DNA of 64,000 nt from Bidens hawaiensis (GCA_021521415.1 JAIQDT010000186.1:906001-970000), one strand, 5' to 3'; counted from the first letter of the stretch, positions 1 through 12,008 are shown. Notes: generated from the letters alone by a model not told the origin. Made by a program: numbers and translations.

Positions 1-1
1 T

Positions 2-163
2 TCGAGATCGGTTGAAATGCGTACTTGCTTGAAGGACCATTTAGATGCAGTGGAGAGGATAGAACATGTTTTATCACTTGAAAAAGAAGATCCCATTGAA
101 ACGGTAATACACGATGAAGAGGTCGTAATGGGAATGTCAAGCCCAACAAATGAAGAAGACTAA
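2..163 (+). CDS. C-terminal fragment of an unidentified protein, open at the left edge
   Basis: An open frame enters from the left edge and runs 53 codons to a TAA at 161-163. The tail is acidic, with alternating Glu/Asp and hydrophobic residues and an end reading SPTNEED. An AT-rich stretch typical of a 3' UTR follows. I do not recognise the family. It could be the last exon of a host gene or of a DNA transposon whose body lies outside the window. Length and composition are the only support, so this may be a chance frame. Confidence 0.35.
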   Translation, partial: SRSVEMRTCLKDHLDAVERIEHVLSLEKEDPIETVIHDEEVVMGMSSPTNEED

Positions 164-950
164 ACGTAGACGATCAATTACGAAACGAAGATGATCAAAA
201 CCGAAGACAATCTATCTTTTTATCTATGTTTTTCTTGTTTGTTAAGTTTTAATAAATTTATTATGTGAATCTATGTTTTTATGTTTTTTAAATTATGTAT
301 TTTGTAATATTTCCAAGTTTTAATATATGTGAATTTTTATGCTATATGCATGTTATATGATTTCCACGGTCGATCTTTATATCATGGGAAGACTAGGGTG
401 AAGTCTTGTCAACATGTAACGCATAGTTTATCTTTTATTTGTCCTCCGCGTGTCACGAAGGGTTATTGAGGGCCCCCCTGGCGACACACGAGGGAGTACT
501 ATCACAAAAAGTTGTTTTTGATATTTCGGATCGGAAAATGTTTTTGTCTTGGTAAATTTTCGACTCCAGACATTATCTTTAATAGGTTCCAATAATAAAT
601 TTAAGCATTACATACCTGGAACCTCGTTTTCTGACAACAACATCACAATTGACTTTAACTCCAAACTTTTTATGTGTGGCATCCCTGCACTTGATTCTTT
701 GCTACAGTGGCACACTTGAAATACACGATTAGTAATATACAGAAATAAAAACAAAATGATTAGCGCTGAATTGATGTCTATAGCTTGACAATACCTGGAC
801 TCCTCACGGTGGACGAAATGATCACTTACCCACCTAGTTTTTGATGCACGCTCGGTAGTTTACATGACGAGTCCATAATATCTTTACAACAATTGGCATG
901 CCAATTGATTGATTGTTGTAAGGTCGCCTATTGATTATTTGGTGGGAACC
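164..950. other. AT-rich intergenic stretch with no recognised gene
   Basis: No long reading frame and no clear element end were seen. The last part, just before the primer-binding site at 957, may be the decayed end of a copia-like 5' LTR, but no match to the candidate 3' LTR at 2145 was visible. Confidence 0.4.
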
Positions 951-2483
951 TCCAAGTGGTATCAAAGCCTTACGCTCTTATACTATGGTTCGAGATCTGT
1001 GTTTTGGTGTTTTCGGCAGGTTTTAGATTTGGTTTTAGTTGGAAAAGATGGCATGGGCGAAGTTATAGGGTTTGAGCGAAGTTGTCGCAATAATTTTAGG
1101 GTTTTTGTGAAGTTATCAGATGGTGAAGTTATCAGGTGGCGAAGTTATCAGGTGGTGAAATTATTAGGCGAAGTTCACCTGTAGGTCAGACTTCTAATAT
1201 GCAGAAGGTCAAACTAACGATATGTTTTCAGTTCCTCCAACGTTCAAGATACGGTATTCCAAAAAAAAAGTATTTTCGAGAAATTTTCTTGAGCGCAAAT
1301 TTTTATATGTCATTCATATGAAAAGAGGATCATTGAGGAAAAATTTGGTGATAATATTTTATTTGGAGTTTCCGTCCGAATGGCCGGGTTTACACGATTA
1401 TTATGAGGTAGAAAACGTTGTTCCAACAAAGAGTGACAATTGGTATCTCTAGGTCTTACATGTGAACAACTACGGGTCAGCTATTTAAATAAATTTATGG
1501 ACTCGTTTGGATATGGAGTTAAAGTGGCGAATGGGATATGAAATGAAACTGGAAATAGACACATATTTGGTTATTTGGGCATATTTTGCAAAGAAAAGAG
1601 GGGGTTAAAAATTACATTTGAAAATGTGTTTTCTTAGCAAAATTGAATATGCTCGGGTAATAAAGATCATGGAGACTTGGTTAAGCTTTTGATGATTATT
1701 ACGGGGCATGTGTGTTAGATTCTGTCAAGGTGGTTTTGTGATGAAACTGATCATTTGTTGTTGAGTAGTTGAAGATTGAACCTTATCATATGAACCGATT
1801 ACGGTTGAAATGATTTATTAGGCACCGGGTTGCAGATCAAAGATCTCGATATAATTTGGATGGGCTTACATTGAAGGGGATATCTGATATGGAAGACGTC
1901 GGGTGATTGGTAGATTTGTGAAGCTACAAGACAGATTCAGACACTGTTGGTGGAAGACAGGATTGATGTTGCATATATATGTGAAGTTCAACCTTGAAGA
2001 TCACAGTGCAATGTCTGAAGATCGAGTCCTACCAGATGAAGAACACAGAAGAGCAACGGAAAAGGGGGAGTTTGTTGGTACATGTTTTGTAATAGATGAT
2101 CTTTAGTGTTTGTTAGAATTGAGAGCGACGGTCAAGGGGGAGTCTGTTGGTGCATTTTGTGGTCGTCGCTATGCAATTCCGACCCGCTGGGGCGAAGATG
2201 TGGAGGGAGCCAACTTCGCCATAGGTGAAGTTAGAACAACTTCACCTATTGGTGAAGTTAGGACAACTTCACCTTGAGGCCTAAGCCCAAGCCTATGAAG
2301 ATGTTTATCTATACATATGTGTGTGTGTCATATTTAGGGTTTCATGTTAGTTGTTTAGTTGTTTAATTTACATGAAAGAAGAAGATTGAGATAGTTTCGT
2401 CAGCCATAATATGTTTTCTCTTTCGGTATATAATGTGTTTTGATTAACTTATAAAGCGATCTGCAGATCTGTATATCCCATTC
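951..2483 (+). mobile_element. Degenerate copia-like LTR retrotransposon remnant
   Basis: A primer-binding site resembling the initiator-Met tRNA type (TGGTATCAAAGCC, 957-969) is typical of Ty1/copia elements. At 2134-2142 there is a polypurine tract (AAGGGGGAG), and a putative 3' LTR begins with TGTTGG at 2145. Between them there is only about 1.2 kb and no intact gag or pol, so the coding region is deleted or decayed. The interior holds short tandem repeats around GAAGTTATCAGGTGG (1107-1180). The putative 3' LTR is cut at 2483 by the LTR that begins at 2484. Confidence 0.45.
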
Positions 2484-2571
2484 TGTAACATCCCCAAAAT
2501 TCCAATCCAAAAATGACATGTTAGTAAAACTAAAGGGGTTTAAAAATAATAATCCTGATTTATTAACCCAT

Positions 2572-2697
2572 CGCGGTACGCGATGGGCATAGCCAAGGAG
2601 ACATCGCGATACGCGATGAGGAGGTCACAAAAATCCAAAAAAAACGGTGTCGCGATACGCTGCGACTCAAGACATCAAGCCATCGCGATACGCGATG
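2572..2697 (+). repeat. Repeated palindromic CGCGATACGCGATG motif in the LTR
   Basis: Several copies of a motif close to CATCGCGATACGCGATG lie within about 125 bp, with one GGTACG variant near the start and one shortened copy. Each is nearly self-complementary. They sit directly upstream of the G-box array in the same LTR. Confidence 0.7.
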
Positions 2698-2713
2698 ATT
2701 AGGATAATGGGAA

Positions 2714-2930
2714 GGTGACGCGTGTAAGCCACGTGTCAACACGTGGCATAAGGTGTCTAAGACAATGACACGTGTCCGCCACGTGTCAACATGTGGCATA
2801 AGGTGTCTAAAACAATTACGCGTGTCCGCCACGTGGCATAAGGTGTCTAAGACAATGACACGTGTCCGCCACGTGTGTCCGCCACGTGTCAACACGTGGT
2901 AGATGGTGTCTCATAAATGACACGTGGCGA
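2714..2930 (+). promoter_or_regulatory. Tandem G-box (CACGTG) array upstream of the LTR promoter
   Basis: Imperfect 40-50 bp repeats built from ACACGTGTCCGCC, ACGTGTCAACACGTGG and CATAAGGTGTCTAA contain about ten CACGTG cores in roughly 200 bp. Pairs form near-perfect inverted repeats (GCCACGTGT-CA-ACACGTGGC). CACGTG is the established plant G-box bound by bZIP and bHLH factors. The array ends just before the TATA box at 2941, so a role as an LTR enhancer is a reasonable inference. Confidence 0.7.
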
Positions 2931-2940
2931 CACGTTCAGC

Positions 2941-2948
2941 TATAAATA
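2941..2948 (+). promoter_or_regulatory. TATA box of the 2484-5577 LTR
   Basis: TATAAATA lies directly after the G-box array. A CT-rich CTTTCTCTCTAG leader beginning about 45 bp further on fits a transcription start region. Confidence 0.5.
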
Positions 2949-5581
2949 GAACGTTTCATGGCTCATTTCATACACACAACTCCACTTTCTCTCTAGAAAT
3001 ATTTTCTCTCTCTAGAATACTTTCTCTCTACCTCGATTTCCGTGCCACCGACCCGACAACTATAACCTCGTAATCCGAACCATATACCAACGACACCTCG
3101 AAGTTCGTACCAACAATCTCGGCAACCGACGCACCTCGTTTTACGCGCCGACCTCGAGACGCGTGACGACCTCGTAAACCGTGTCAACTCGAGACGACCC
3201 GACATTTCGCCTCGAAGTACGTGCACGTCCCGGCGACTCCCGAACGTTACCTCGATTTACGTGCTGAGGAGTTGTTGATATTCCCAAAGTACGTGCAAGC
3301 GTCGAAGTGCTGCCCGAAAATCTATAAAATAATAACCTAAGCAAGATATGGGTTCTGCCCAAATAAAATGTTATTATTCCAAAGGCTTAAACCCTAGTCG
3401 GGGGTATAGCCTAGACCTTGATCAAAGAATTATAAAATACAATGAATAAATTAAAATAATGTTTCTTTGAGAAAGATGGAATTTTTAAAATAAGAATATA
3501 ATTAGTACACTATTTCTTCATTAAGAAACATAAGATATTAAAAAATGATAGAGATAATTTACGTTTCTTCTTGAAGAAGAAACATAACACGTAGTTAGCA
3601 AATATAGAGAAAGAAATTCATATCAAAATATTTCATTCAATTCAAACAAAAGATCAATCAAGGTTTAAGTTATCAAAACCAGACTAAAGGTCTGTAGCCA
3701 GATTAAGAGACGATCCGGGTATTTATATAAACCTATTTTATTATAGGTCAATCATTCAATCATTCATTCATTCACAAAAGGTTTTCAAACGAGATCACCA
3801 CATCATTCAGAACAGACAGTCACATGTGAATACGTTAAACCTTTTTCAGTCAAAATAAACGGGTTGTTTATCTTAAACAAAGATAATAAAGATTTATGGG
3901 ATTACGTGATCTCTATTTTATACAAGATAGAAAATAAAATCAAACTCAGACCGAGTACACATGTGTCTGGATCCAAACATAATTAATATAGTCTATCAGT
4001 CAAGGCTATGTGGCCGCAGACTAGAGATCATAATAATAGTTCTCCAATGGAAGGGCGTCAGTTCCCGGAGAACCGTAATTGTGTGTGTATAGCAAGTGGT
4101 ACAAATCCCAGAAATAAGAGACGTTTCTGCTGAGATTGTTTCATGAAAACTATCTTGTCAGTTAAAGAAAGATTTATAAAATGTTTTTGGAGTCAACGAT
4201 TCACCAACATATCGCTGACGTATTTTTCCCCCAAATATTACAGGAAATAAAGTTAGCACAGGTAGCATGGAATTATAGCCAACTCATGGAGATAGATGCT
4301 CGCAAGGTAGAGATGATTCAATATTTTAAATTATTAAAATATTGCAAACAATATTTAAGCAAAGTTTTATAAATAAATCAAAGGTTTGAAAATCAAACTC
4401 TTGAATATTTATTATTCGAGAAGCTTTATATTAAATCAACTATTTTGTTACATGTTACAAATAAACTAATGTTTCAAAATATAAATTAATATATTATTAT
4501 AAACTAAAGACTTCCGCTAAAACTCTGATATATTTTCAAAACAGGTACCAACTATGTGTCACACGCCTAGGCCCTAAGTGAGGGTGTGACACATTCGTGT
4601 GTATGTTTGTGTATATTCGTGTTCATCATTTCCAACACCATAAACGATCCTAGGAGGATTCCGCACTTCAAGACTTCATGCAGATCTCGTACCGATCAAC
4701 GACGAAACGGGGACTTACAGTTATATCTTTTATAATTAATCTATATTATTATACTTAACTAGGAATCCTTATCGGTGCATCCCGAAGGGTTTAACTATTT
4801 ACTTTTTCACATCATCACTTGATCCTTGTTCATCCGTTAAGGTGAGTATTTCACTCCCCTTTTTACTTATTTTCAATCCTTTTTGGGGACATATGCGTAA
4901 CTTAAATATTTACTTATTATATAGTATTTAATTGCAACTATTTAATCCTCGTGTGTATTTCAGTTTAATGCATAACTTGCTATATGCTTATTTGCTTATT
5001 TGAATGCATTCGGAGTGGTCCAACATATTTTTAGTATGATCATACGACTGTCGTAGTCGCCGGCGTCCAATCGCATGAAAATGGTTTCACCGACAACTCA
5101 CTTTTGGTAACCAATGCCCGATTCGCATGGCAACGATTTAGCTCATTCTTTATTATCTGTTTGAATTGTGTACATGTTATGGCTTAATCGTTATCTTACA
5201 GGAACAGTTTGTGTTTTCCTTTAAATATTATAGTGTATCTCAATTAACTGGTGTTTTACTCACTCAACATGTGTTGTTGGCAAAATTATTTATATTTTAT
5301 ACGCATATGCAGGTTATCGTGTGAATTGATATCAGGACTTGTTGAAGAACTTAGTATTTGCTATTTTAGAGAGAGATTATCGAGGCTTAATTAAATTTGA
5401 ACTATTTATTATCTTGTTTGTATTTTTATGAATGATGTACTTTGTTTTATTTGGATTTTGTTGAATATTTAAATTGACTAAATAGATATTGTCATTTATT
5501 AATATACATGATAGTACCTTGTGAGCTGTGAGCAATCAGTTCGCCACAACATTTTCGTTTTAGGTTGGGGTGTGACAATTC

Positions 5582-7748
5582 ACACCTTTATTCTCCATAA
5601 AATATGCCACGTTAGAGCAAAAGAAATTAATGAAGTTAGAGTCTGTTAAGTTTGGAAGTGACAAAAAATTAAGGCAAAACTTAGGAGTAGTTGGTACTTG
5701 GTAGCGTTTCGTTAATTGGAAGTGTTCATGGCCAAAAGATGAAAGTTTAGAGTATTTAAATCCAAAAATCCATTTCAATAGATCATACTACCAAGCAATG
5801 TTTTCAGACCCTGCCCGAACGTTGACTCGAACGTCTTACTGGGTCGAAGGTCGGACAGACCGGTGTTTTACCCGGTTGACGTCATAAAAAATTCTAATAT
5901 ATATTTACATAAATACATACATATATATATATAATGTATATATAAAAAATAATAATAATAACAAACTTTAATATTTATGTATGTTTATACATTACTTAAA
6001 ATGAAACCTCAAAATGAAACAGGCTCAAACAAACCATGCTAAAAAATCATCATTTTTTAAAAGTTCAAATCAAATAAAGCCAAAAAAAAAGTTATTGTCC
6101 AAAGCAAAAGAAAACCATTAACATTTTTTTCTTTTGTTCAAACGAGAAACATCAAACAAAAACAGGCTTAACAAAATCATCATTTTGTGATTGAAGGTTT
6201 TAAATACGGTTTTGTATATGCAAACTTAAGAACTTGAAAGATCAGTGAGCTCTCAACTAGTTTGTTAGAAAACATATCTGGTTTAAATCTATAAGGTTTG
6301 TTTTCCAAGTTTGCATATCTAACATAGTGGAATTTTAAAAAATGTATCAGAACGATTTTGGTAATGAAGTAAGAGAGTGTATTTTCGGGGTGATCGAATG
6401 ACCTTTTTACACACTTTAAAAGAAGATAATAAATTTACACAATTGGGTGGAATATATGATCTTGTTCGTTTAATGGTGAAAACCGGAAAGCACACCACTT
6501 TTTCTTTGTTTATCGAATATTGAAGCTTGTGTTGATTATACCGAGTGCAACCACAACCATTGAAATATGCTTTTTTCCAAGATGAAGCTTATCAATACGG
6601 GTTTGCGCAAACGAATGAGTGCGAGTATTTGAACAGCACTTTAATTTGTATGGTCTAAAAAGAATGGATTGATAAAGGAAAAGAAGAGAAGATGGTGTAA
6701 TTGCTCGATTTCAAGATTTTAAAAACCGAACAAGAGAAATTTGCACCATATGTGTTTAAATACATTTATTATTGTGTTTCTATTTTGATTTTGTTTATAT
6801 TATATGACATATAATAACTTTTTATAACGTTACCCATGATATTTATGTCTAGATCCGTCACTGCACATAATTATGCCCTCTCTTTAAAGAAACATGTTGT
6901 ATTTCCATATTGTCGTTTTGTCTTTTATTTTTGCTTCGGTCAGTAATCGTTAGGCTTCTTACTACAAACCGTTAGGCTTCTTACTACTCATACTTATATA
7001 TTCTCATTTTTTTCATTTTTAATATTAGTTTAGAAAAAAATTAAAAAGAACAAAATGTGGTAGCTTCATTATTGTTTATATTTGTATTTACCATTATTGT
7101 GAATCATTTTCCTTCACAATTTACATCCTGGATTATGTTTTCGAATATCGAACTTTCTAACTAATATCTTGACGAGGCCAATAATACAGGAAAGAGGAAA
7201 TTTGAAGCAAGGAATTAAAGATCGGGGGCAGGTGTCAATCTAGTAGAGTTGACTCATGCCTACAACTCTAGATTTTTTATTCAACGTTTGCCAACAACCA
7301 AACACCTCATCAACATATTCCATTTAACACAACATTTACATGCATCCCAAAAAAGTCGAATCTTGGCTTCTAAAATACATTTATTCTTTCCATTTCAGGA
7401 ATTATATTTTTAAAAAATAAATTAATTGCAAATTATGTTTTAACGCCAGAGTCTAATTACGAACGATTACGGCTGGTAAAACAGGTTTTATCGTGTTAAA
7501 TATGTTAGAGACGGCGCTATTAACACAAACATTAATCGTGAATACGAATCATTTAACTATTTTATCTCATGTATGTAATATAGTTTTAAATTTCTTGTAC
7601 CAATAAGAAGAAATAATAAAATGTAGCCTATCAATTTCAATTATTTTAAAAAATAAAAACTATCACATAGTGTAGATTTTTTATTAATAGGTTTAATGAT
7701 GTTTTAAACAGGTGTCCAATTTACAACCCTACTAACAATGACGTGTTA
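5582..7748. other. AT-rich intergenic DNA
   Basis: No convincing gene. Around 5810-5890 there is a GC-richer patch with repeated 'cggt' and 'gtcgaa' motifs of the kind found in decayed DNA transposons. It is followed by TA-rich microsatellite-like sequence at 5898-5960. The remainder is AT-rich with short frames only. Confidence 0.4.
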
Positions 7749-7764
7749 AAAAGGTCAAAATTTC

Positions 7765-8100
7765 TTTTTTGTCTTTTCTTTTAGAGATTTACTTGAAATT
7801 CATAAATTCGGTGTTAGAGGGACTACAGAAAGAAAGGCTTTACATGGCATTGTATTCACGGCTTGTGGGTTTTGTGGAAGGCTAGAAACAACCTCAGATT
7901 CAATGGGAAAAGGTGTAGTGTGGACGAGATCTTTAGTGAAGTCAGGGTGGTTAGTTTTTTTTGGTTTAAACATAGGGCCATGAATGGCAAGTTCGACTGG
8001 GGGATTGGTGTAATTTTGTGAATATGTAATTGTTTTGTTTGTTCCGGCGGGCCCGGTTTTTCGGGTTCGGTGTTGTTTAATGAAGTTCACGTTTCAAAAA
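7765..8100 (+). mobile_element. 5'-truncated LINE: reverse-transcriptase C-terminus, 3' UTR and poly(A)
   Basis: Frame translation from about 7830 gives ...LWKARNNLRFNGKR... then SFFWFKHRAMNGKFDWGIG before a TGA. This is the usual zinc-binding (zf-RVT) tail of plant L1-type reverse transcriptases. A short 3' UTR and a run of A follow. A direct repeat close to AAAAGGTCAAAATTTC flanks the piece (7749-7764 and 8101-8115, one base shorter on the right), as expected for target-primed reverse transcription. Only the last few hundred bases were copied, so it is a dead-on-arrival insertion. Confidence 0.75.
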
Positions 8101-8172
8101 AAAAGGTCAAATTTCAGCATCGTTAACCGTCACAATGTGATGAGTCTGGCTTACCCTTCTCACAGTAAAATG

Positions 8173-8673
8173 GTTACTGGGTTTTAATAATCTATATTAA
8201 ATGGTATTGGTTGATAATAAATTTATTCATTTATAGCAAATGGCGGTCCTAATTTTTAAAAAGTTGGCATGCAATGGTCCCCCATTAAAAAAGGGTTTAA
8301 CGGCATATTTTTTTTTTTCGAATTTCAAACTAATGTTTTAGGGTTTTTTATCGGAATAAGAATACGGGTCGATTGGACGGCTTAATTTTTTTGTTAATTG
8401 TAAGTTCAAATACCTGAATTAAAGCACTGTTTTGTCGTTTTGGAGCGTCGTTTCGAAGTAAGTTTTACATTAATCGACTCGTATTCTTCTTTCGATCCAA
8501 AATTCTAAAACATTAGATTGATATTCGAAAAAAGTATAACAACGTTAAGTTCTTTTTAACGAATGATCATTGAGGACCAACTTTTTTAAATTTGAGACTA
8601 TTGGTGACGATAAAATAAATATAGATTATTATCAACTAATACCATTTAATAGCAATTATTAAAATCCAATAAA
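8173..8673. mobile_element. Foldback MITE of about 500 bp
   Basis: The left end (TACTGGGTTTTAATAAT...) and the reverse complement of the right end (TTATTGGATTTTAATAAT...) match over roughly 110 bp, including a shared ATTAAATGGTATT core. The arms continue weakly inward: GAATACGGGTCGATT pairs with AATCGACTCGTATTC. There is no coding capacity. I could not settle the target-site duplication, so the superfamily is open. Confidence 0.6.
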
Positions 8674-9357
8674 CATAGTATGTCTCTTTTTTCTCATCTC
8701 ATACACATAATTCGTTTTTTTAAACGCTTTTGATTAGAAAAAAAGAGCATTGTAGAATACTATTATTATACCTTGACGTCATTAAAAGTTCATTCATTCC
8801 CATTCGATGTAGTATTCATTCAAAACATACAATATAATTTTATTCTTTATACCAATACCACCTGATTCTAAACTTGGATATTTGGACAAAACACCGACAT
8901 TATTATAAAATAAGCATAGTATGTAAGCCGTGCACCACAAGTTGTACCCCAAAGCCACAAGCATTGAATACGATTGCTCTAAATAAAGGGTGAAAAATCA
9001 GAAAATGCATGATCAAACCACGTAGCATTCATTCCTTCACCTAATTCAAAGTACCTTCAACATTGTTTTCACTCACGTGCACATCACGTGCCTTATCCTT
9101 AACGCCAACACTTACTTTTACCACTCGTCCGTTACTTTTAACGCTAACAGAGTTCACCTAAATATTTATAATACAATACACCTATAATATAATAATAATA
9201 ATAATGATAATAATAATAATAAACAAATATTAATTAACTTCCTAATTCCGTACAAAAATTCCACACCCAGTGTTGTTTTTCAAGTACCGTTTTAAGACGG
9301 GATATCGGTCATCTATATTAATTTTCATGTTTATCTTACCGTCTTAATTATTAACGC
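8674..9357. other. 3' flank of the interrupted CRF gene
   Basis: AT-rich sequence containing an (ATA)n microsatellite near 9185-9222 and two CACGTG cores near 9074-9090. On the minus strand this lies downstream of the original CRF stop codon and probably includes its 3' UTR. No polyadenylation site could be assigned with confidence. Confidence 0.4.
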
Positions 9358-9429
9358 TTAAAGCGTAACCAAAGGATCCGACCCGAATATATCCCAAAAG
9401 TCGTTCAAATAATAATCATCCACGGGCCA
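9358..9429 (-). pseudogene. Displaced 3' end of the CRF coding sequence
   Basis: Read on the minus strand and joined across the retrotransposon at the duplicated GGCCA, this piece continues the CRF frame for 22 codons. It gives an acidic, aromatic-rich tail containing YYLNDFWDIFG and stops at TAA (9360-9358). The joined coding length, 810 nt, is exactly divisible by three. The tail is the kind of acidic/aromatic C-terminus often found in ERF activation regions. It is now 9.16 kb from the rest of the gene. Confidence 0.8.
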
Positions 9430-10406
9430 TGAAGAGGTAGGTCCCAGCAGAGCCCAGTTGGACCCGCAAGACTCACCTTGAAGAGGGACGTCTGCGCAGA
9501 GACCAACTGGTTCCGCAGGACCCACCATGCTCAGAGAGATGAAGACCTTACGCGCAGTACGACCAGCTGTTCCCGCAGGAAAAGCCTCCCAATGGTGTAG
9601 CCCGCCTGTTCCCGCAGCTGCGGATACAAGCCATCAGGGAAGGCTACCCGCACTAACAGCAAGGCTACACGCACAAGGCACTAACTCTCAAATAATTCAG
9701 TAATGTCACCTGAAGAAGGAATGAGCAAGCCGGGAATACTCCCGCCCAAAGCCGGGAATACTCCCGCCCAAATGAGCCAGTCCGTACGCTACTGGAGGAC
9801 CTTTTGTACTGTACCTGCCAAGGTATGGACAAAAGATCTGACTAAAGCAGCGACAGCTCACTGACAACAGTACGACGAGGAGCACGCTCTAGTACTTAAA
9901 GTCACTGTCAGCCGCTGCCTACTCACCAACCCTCACTGTGGCACGTGCGTAGCCTGCAGTTGGTGGAAAAGGAATAGTGCACAGCCGGCCATGTCACTAT
10001 CAGCCGCTGCCTACCCACCAACCACCAGCATGGCACGTGTGTAGCCCACAGTTGGTAAAACAGGAATATTATACAGCCGGCTGTACCTGCTTGGAAACCT
10101 ACCTTCGGCTATAAATACTCCAACACCTTGGAACGGTATTATCATCTTATATCTTCATATATTATCTGATATCTGCTCTAGCTATTTCTCTTAATATACA
10201 CTTATATTCAAGAGCAATCTAGTCTGATTCTCACGCCGGAGGGTGGTCACAAGGAGGTACCCCCCCTTCTCAGTGACGAGCTCACGGTGTCTGTTTTGCA
10301 GGTTATCAGAGGAATAGCCATCTTTGCCGGACCTAACCCTCGTGGGAAACATCTACTTACCCCCAGATTATCCGTAATCTGCCCGGGGTTACTTAGTGTT
10401 TCTTCA
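9430..10406 (+). repeat. 5' LTR of element 1
   Basis: 977 bp, TGAAGAGG...GTTTCTTCA. It contains two tandem copies of AGCCGGGAATACTCCCGCCCA near 9740, two related CACGTGxGTAGCC blocks, and a CTATAAATAC TATA box at 10109-10118. Confidence 0.92.
10109..10118 (+). promoter_or_regulatory. TATA box of the element 1 LTR promoter
   Basis: CTATAAATAC sits about 300 bp before the LTR end. The same box is present in the 3' LTR (near 18290), in element 2 and in the LTR at 43621, so it is a conserved family promoter. Confidence 0.7.
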
Positions 10407-10407
10407 T

Positions 10408-10419
10408 TGGCGCCATCCG
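10408..10419 (+). other. Primer-binding site of element 1
   Basis: One base after the LTR, TGGCGCC followed by ATCCG fits the TGGCGCC-type primer-binding sites of plant Tat/Athila gypsy elements, where the first bases pair with a tRNA 3' end. Element 2 has the same site in inverse orientation at about 41597-41607. Confidence 0.65.
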
Positions 10420-10472
10420 TGCATAAAAGCTAGAACTAATTCTTTTTCAGTTTTTTCAAAACTTCTGGAAAG

Positions 10473-12008
10473 ATGGTTAAGGTTACTCCGGTAACAAGGC
10501 CAGCGAGTGACCAAGAAACCCCGGTAACCACAACCCCAGCTACTGGGGGGAACACCGGCGAGTACACAAATTTTGCGAACACTACCCCGGTTACTCAAGC
10601 CGGAGCAAGTGCAGTAAATTTTACGAACACTACCCCGGTTACCCGAGCCGGGGCAAGTGCTGTAAACAATCCTTCACTGGGATTCACCGATACCCAGTTG
10701 GAGAGAAAACAGACGAGGCTCCCCCGCCAAACACTTGATCAAGTTAAAGCGTGGGCGGAAGCACGACAGAGGGAATTCCAAGCTGAGTCGGATGAACGCT
10801 TACGTTCACTCCAACAGGCTGATGAATTCGGAAGCACTCGACAACAGCTCAACATGAGCAATGAGTGCGAGTACTGGGATGATGATCAGGAAGAATCCGA
10901 CAGCGACGCAAACCCTCGCCATAGGGCGAAAGGGAAGCGTAAGGAAACGGACTTCCAACCGAGAAGGAATTTTGGAGAAACCTTCAAACCAAAAAACGCG
11001 GGTGGAAACCCACGTGACTTCTCTAAAACCTTCAGGCCAACTGTTGCAAATGCGGGAACGTCCAAGTTTGCAAGGGACATTGCGGAACCAATCGCCCCGA
11101 AAAGTGCTAAACAGATGTCCAACATCGGCACTTATGATGGTATATCTGATCCAGACGATCATTTGAACAGATTCATAGCGGGGGCAACCGTCAGCAACTG
11201 GACGGAACCCACGTGGTGTTACATGTTCCAAATGACGCTTGTTGGGGCAGCCAGAGCGTGGTTCGACCGTCTACCGGTCCACCACATCTACGATTGGGCA
11301 GACTTCCAGCAGAAGTTCAGCCAACACTTCAGTCAACAACGAAAGTATACCGAAGAGCAATGGACGATCCTCAATTACATCCGAGAGGAAGATGAATCTT
11401 TACTAGACTTCATCACGCGCTTCAATTCAAAGAAGCTAAGTCTAGGCACTATTAGCGAAGATCTTGTTCGCGCTGCCTTCATCTAGGGCGCGAAAGACCC
11501 GGAGCTCATCCGCACCTTGACGGGTAAAGATGGCATGCCATCCACGTGGGATGCCATCATGACAGCAGCTAAACGCTTCGCGGAAACGGAAAAGCAACTG
11601 GGTAGAGATCTTCCCCATAGCACAAACCTCTACACACAGAGGACAAGAGAAAACAACGTCCTTACCGCCCGACAAAACAAAAAGAGGAAGCTTGGTATTT
11701 GGCAGTCAAGGGTAAATTTTGACACCTCATCCGGCTCGCACCCTCGGTTAGGCGGAAGGGACAACATGCAGCCGTCGAACCGGAACTCTAGATGGACGCC
11801 ACTCACCAAAAGCATCACCGAAATATTTGCCACCGAGAGGCTCCCATGGCCAAAGGCTCCCATAGTCCGAAAGCGTCACAACGCTGATCAAAGCAAGTCC
11901 TGCGACTTCCACGAGACAAAAGGTCACACCACTGAGGAATGCATATCCTTGAGAGACGTCGTCGAGACATTCGTCAGAGATGGGGAACTCGCACACCTCG
12001 TGGCGTAA
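10473..12008 (+). pseudogene. gag of element 1 (gypsy/Tat type), interrupted by one in-frame TAG
   Basis: The frame runs 512 codons from ATG 10473 to TAA 12006-12008, broken only by TAG at 11484-11486; the sister copy has CAG there. The N-terminus carries a duplicated TTPVT-AGASAVN motif. The middle, about residues 200-340, is a Retrotrans_gag domain with YDGISDPDDHLNRF, WCYMFQMTLVGAARAWF and FQQKFSQHF. A zinc-knuckle-like CDFHETKGHTTEEC follows near residue 480, typical of Tat-lineage Gag. This is the structural capsid protein that packages the element's RNA. No pol follows. Because only one codon is damaged, the nonsense change may be recent. Programmed readthrough is less likely because the TAG lies inside the domain and not at a gag/pol border. 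Confidence 0.88.

Larger units (their letters stand above)
2484..5577 (+). mobile_element. Long (3.1 kb) solo-LTR-like sequence, TGTAACA...TGTGACA
   Basis: The segment begins TGTAACATCCCC and ends GGTTGGGGTGTGACA. A 4-bp direct repeat, ATTC, lies immediately outside both ends (2480-2483 and 5578-5581). The start, the end and several internal motifs (a purine-rich tract near GGGGACATATGCGTAA, and GTATGATCATACG) recur in the solo LTR at 49929-52082, so both belong to one family. It has a plausible TATA promoter at 2941-2948 followed by a CT-rich leader. No gag or pol flanks it, so it looks like a solo LTR. Its greater length than the 2.15 kb relative suggests an internal insertion, perhaps between about 3330 and 4590, though I could not fix the edges. 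Confidence 0.6.

Noticed and set aside
5560..5778. 72-codon minus-strand frame
   Set aside because: It starts in unique DNA and runs into the LTR end at 5577. No motif was recognised.
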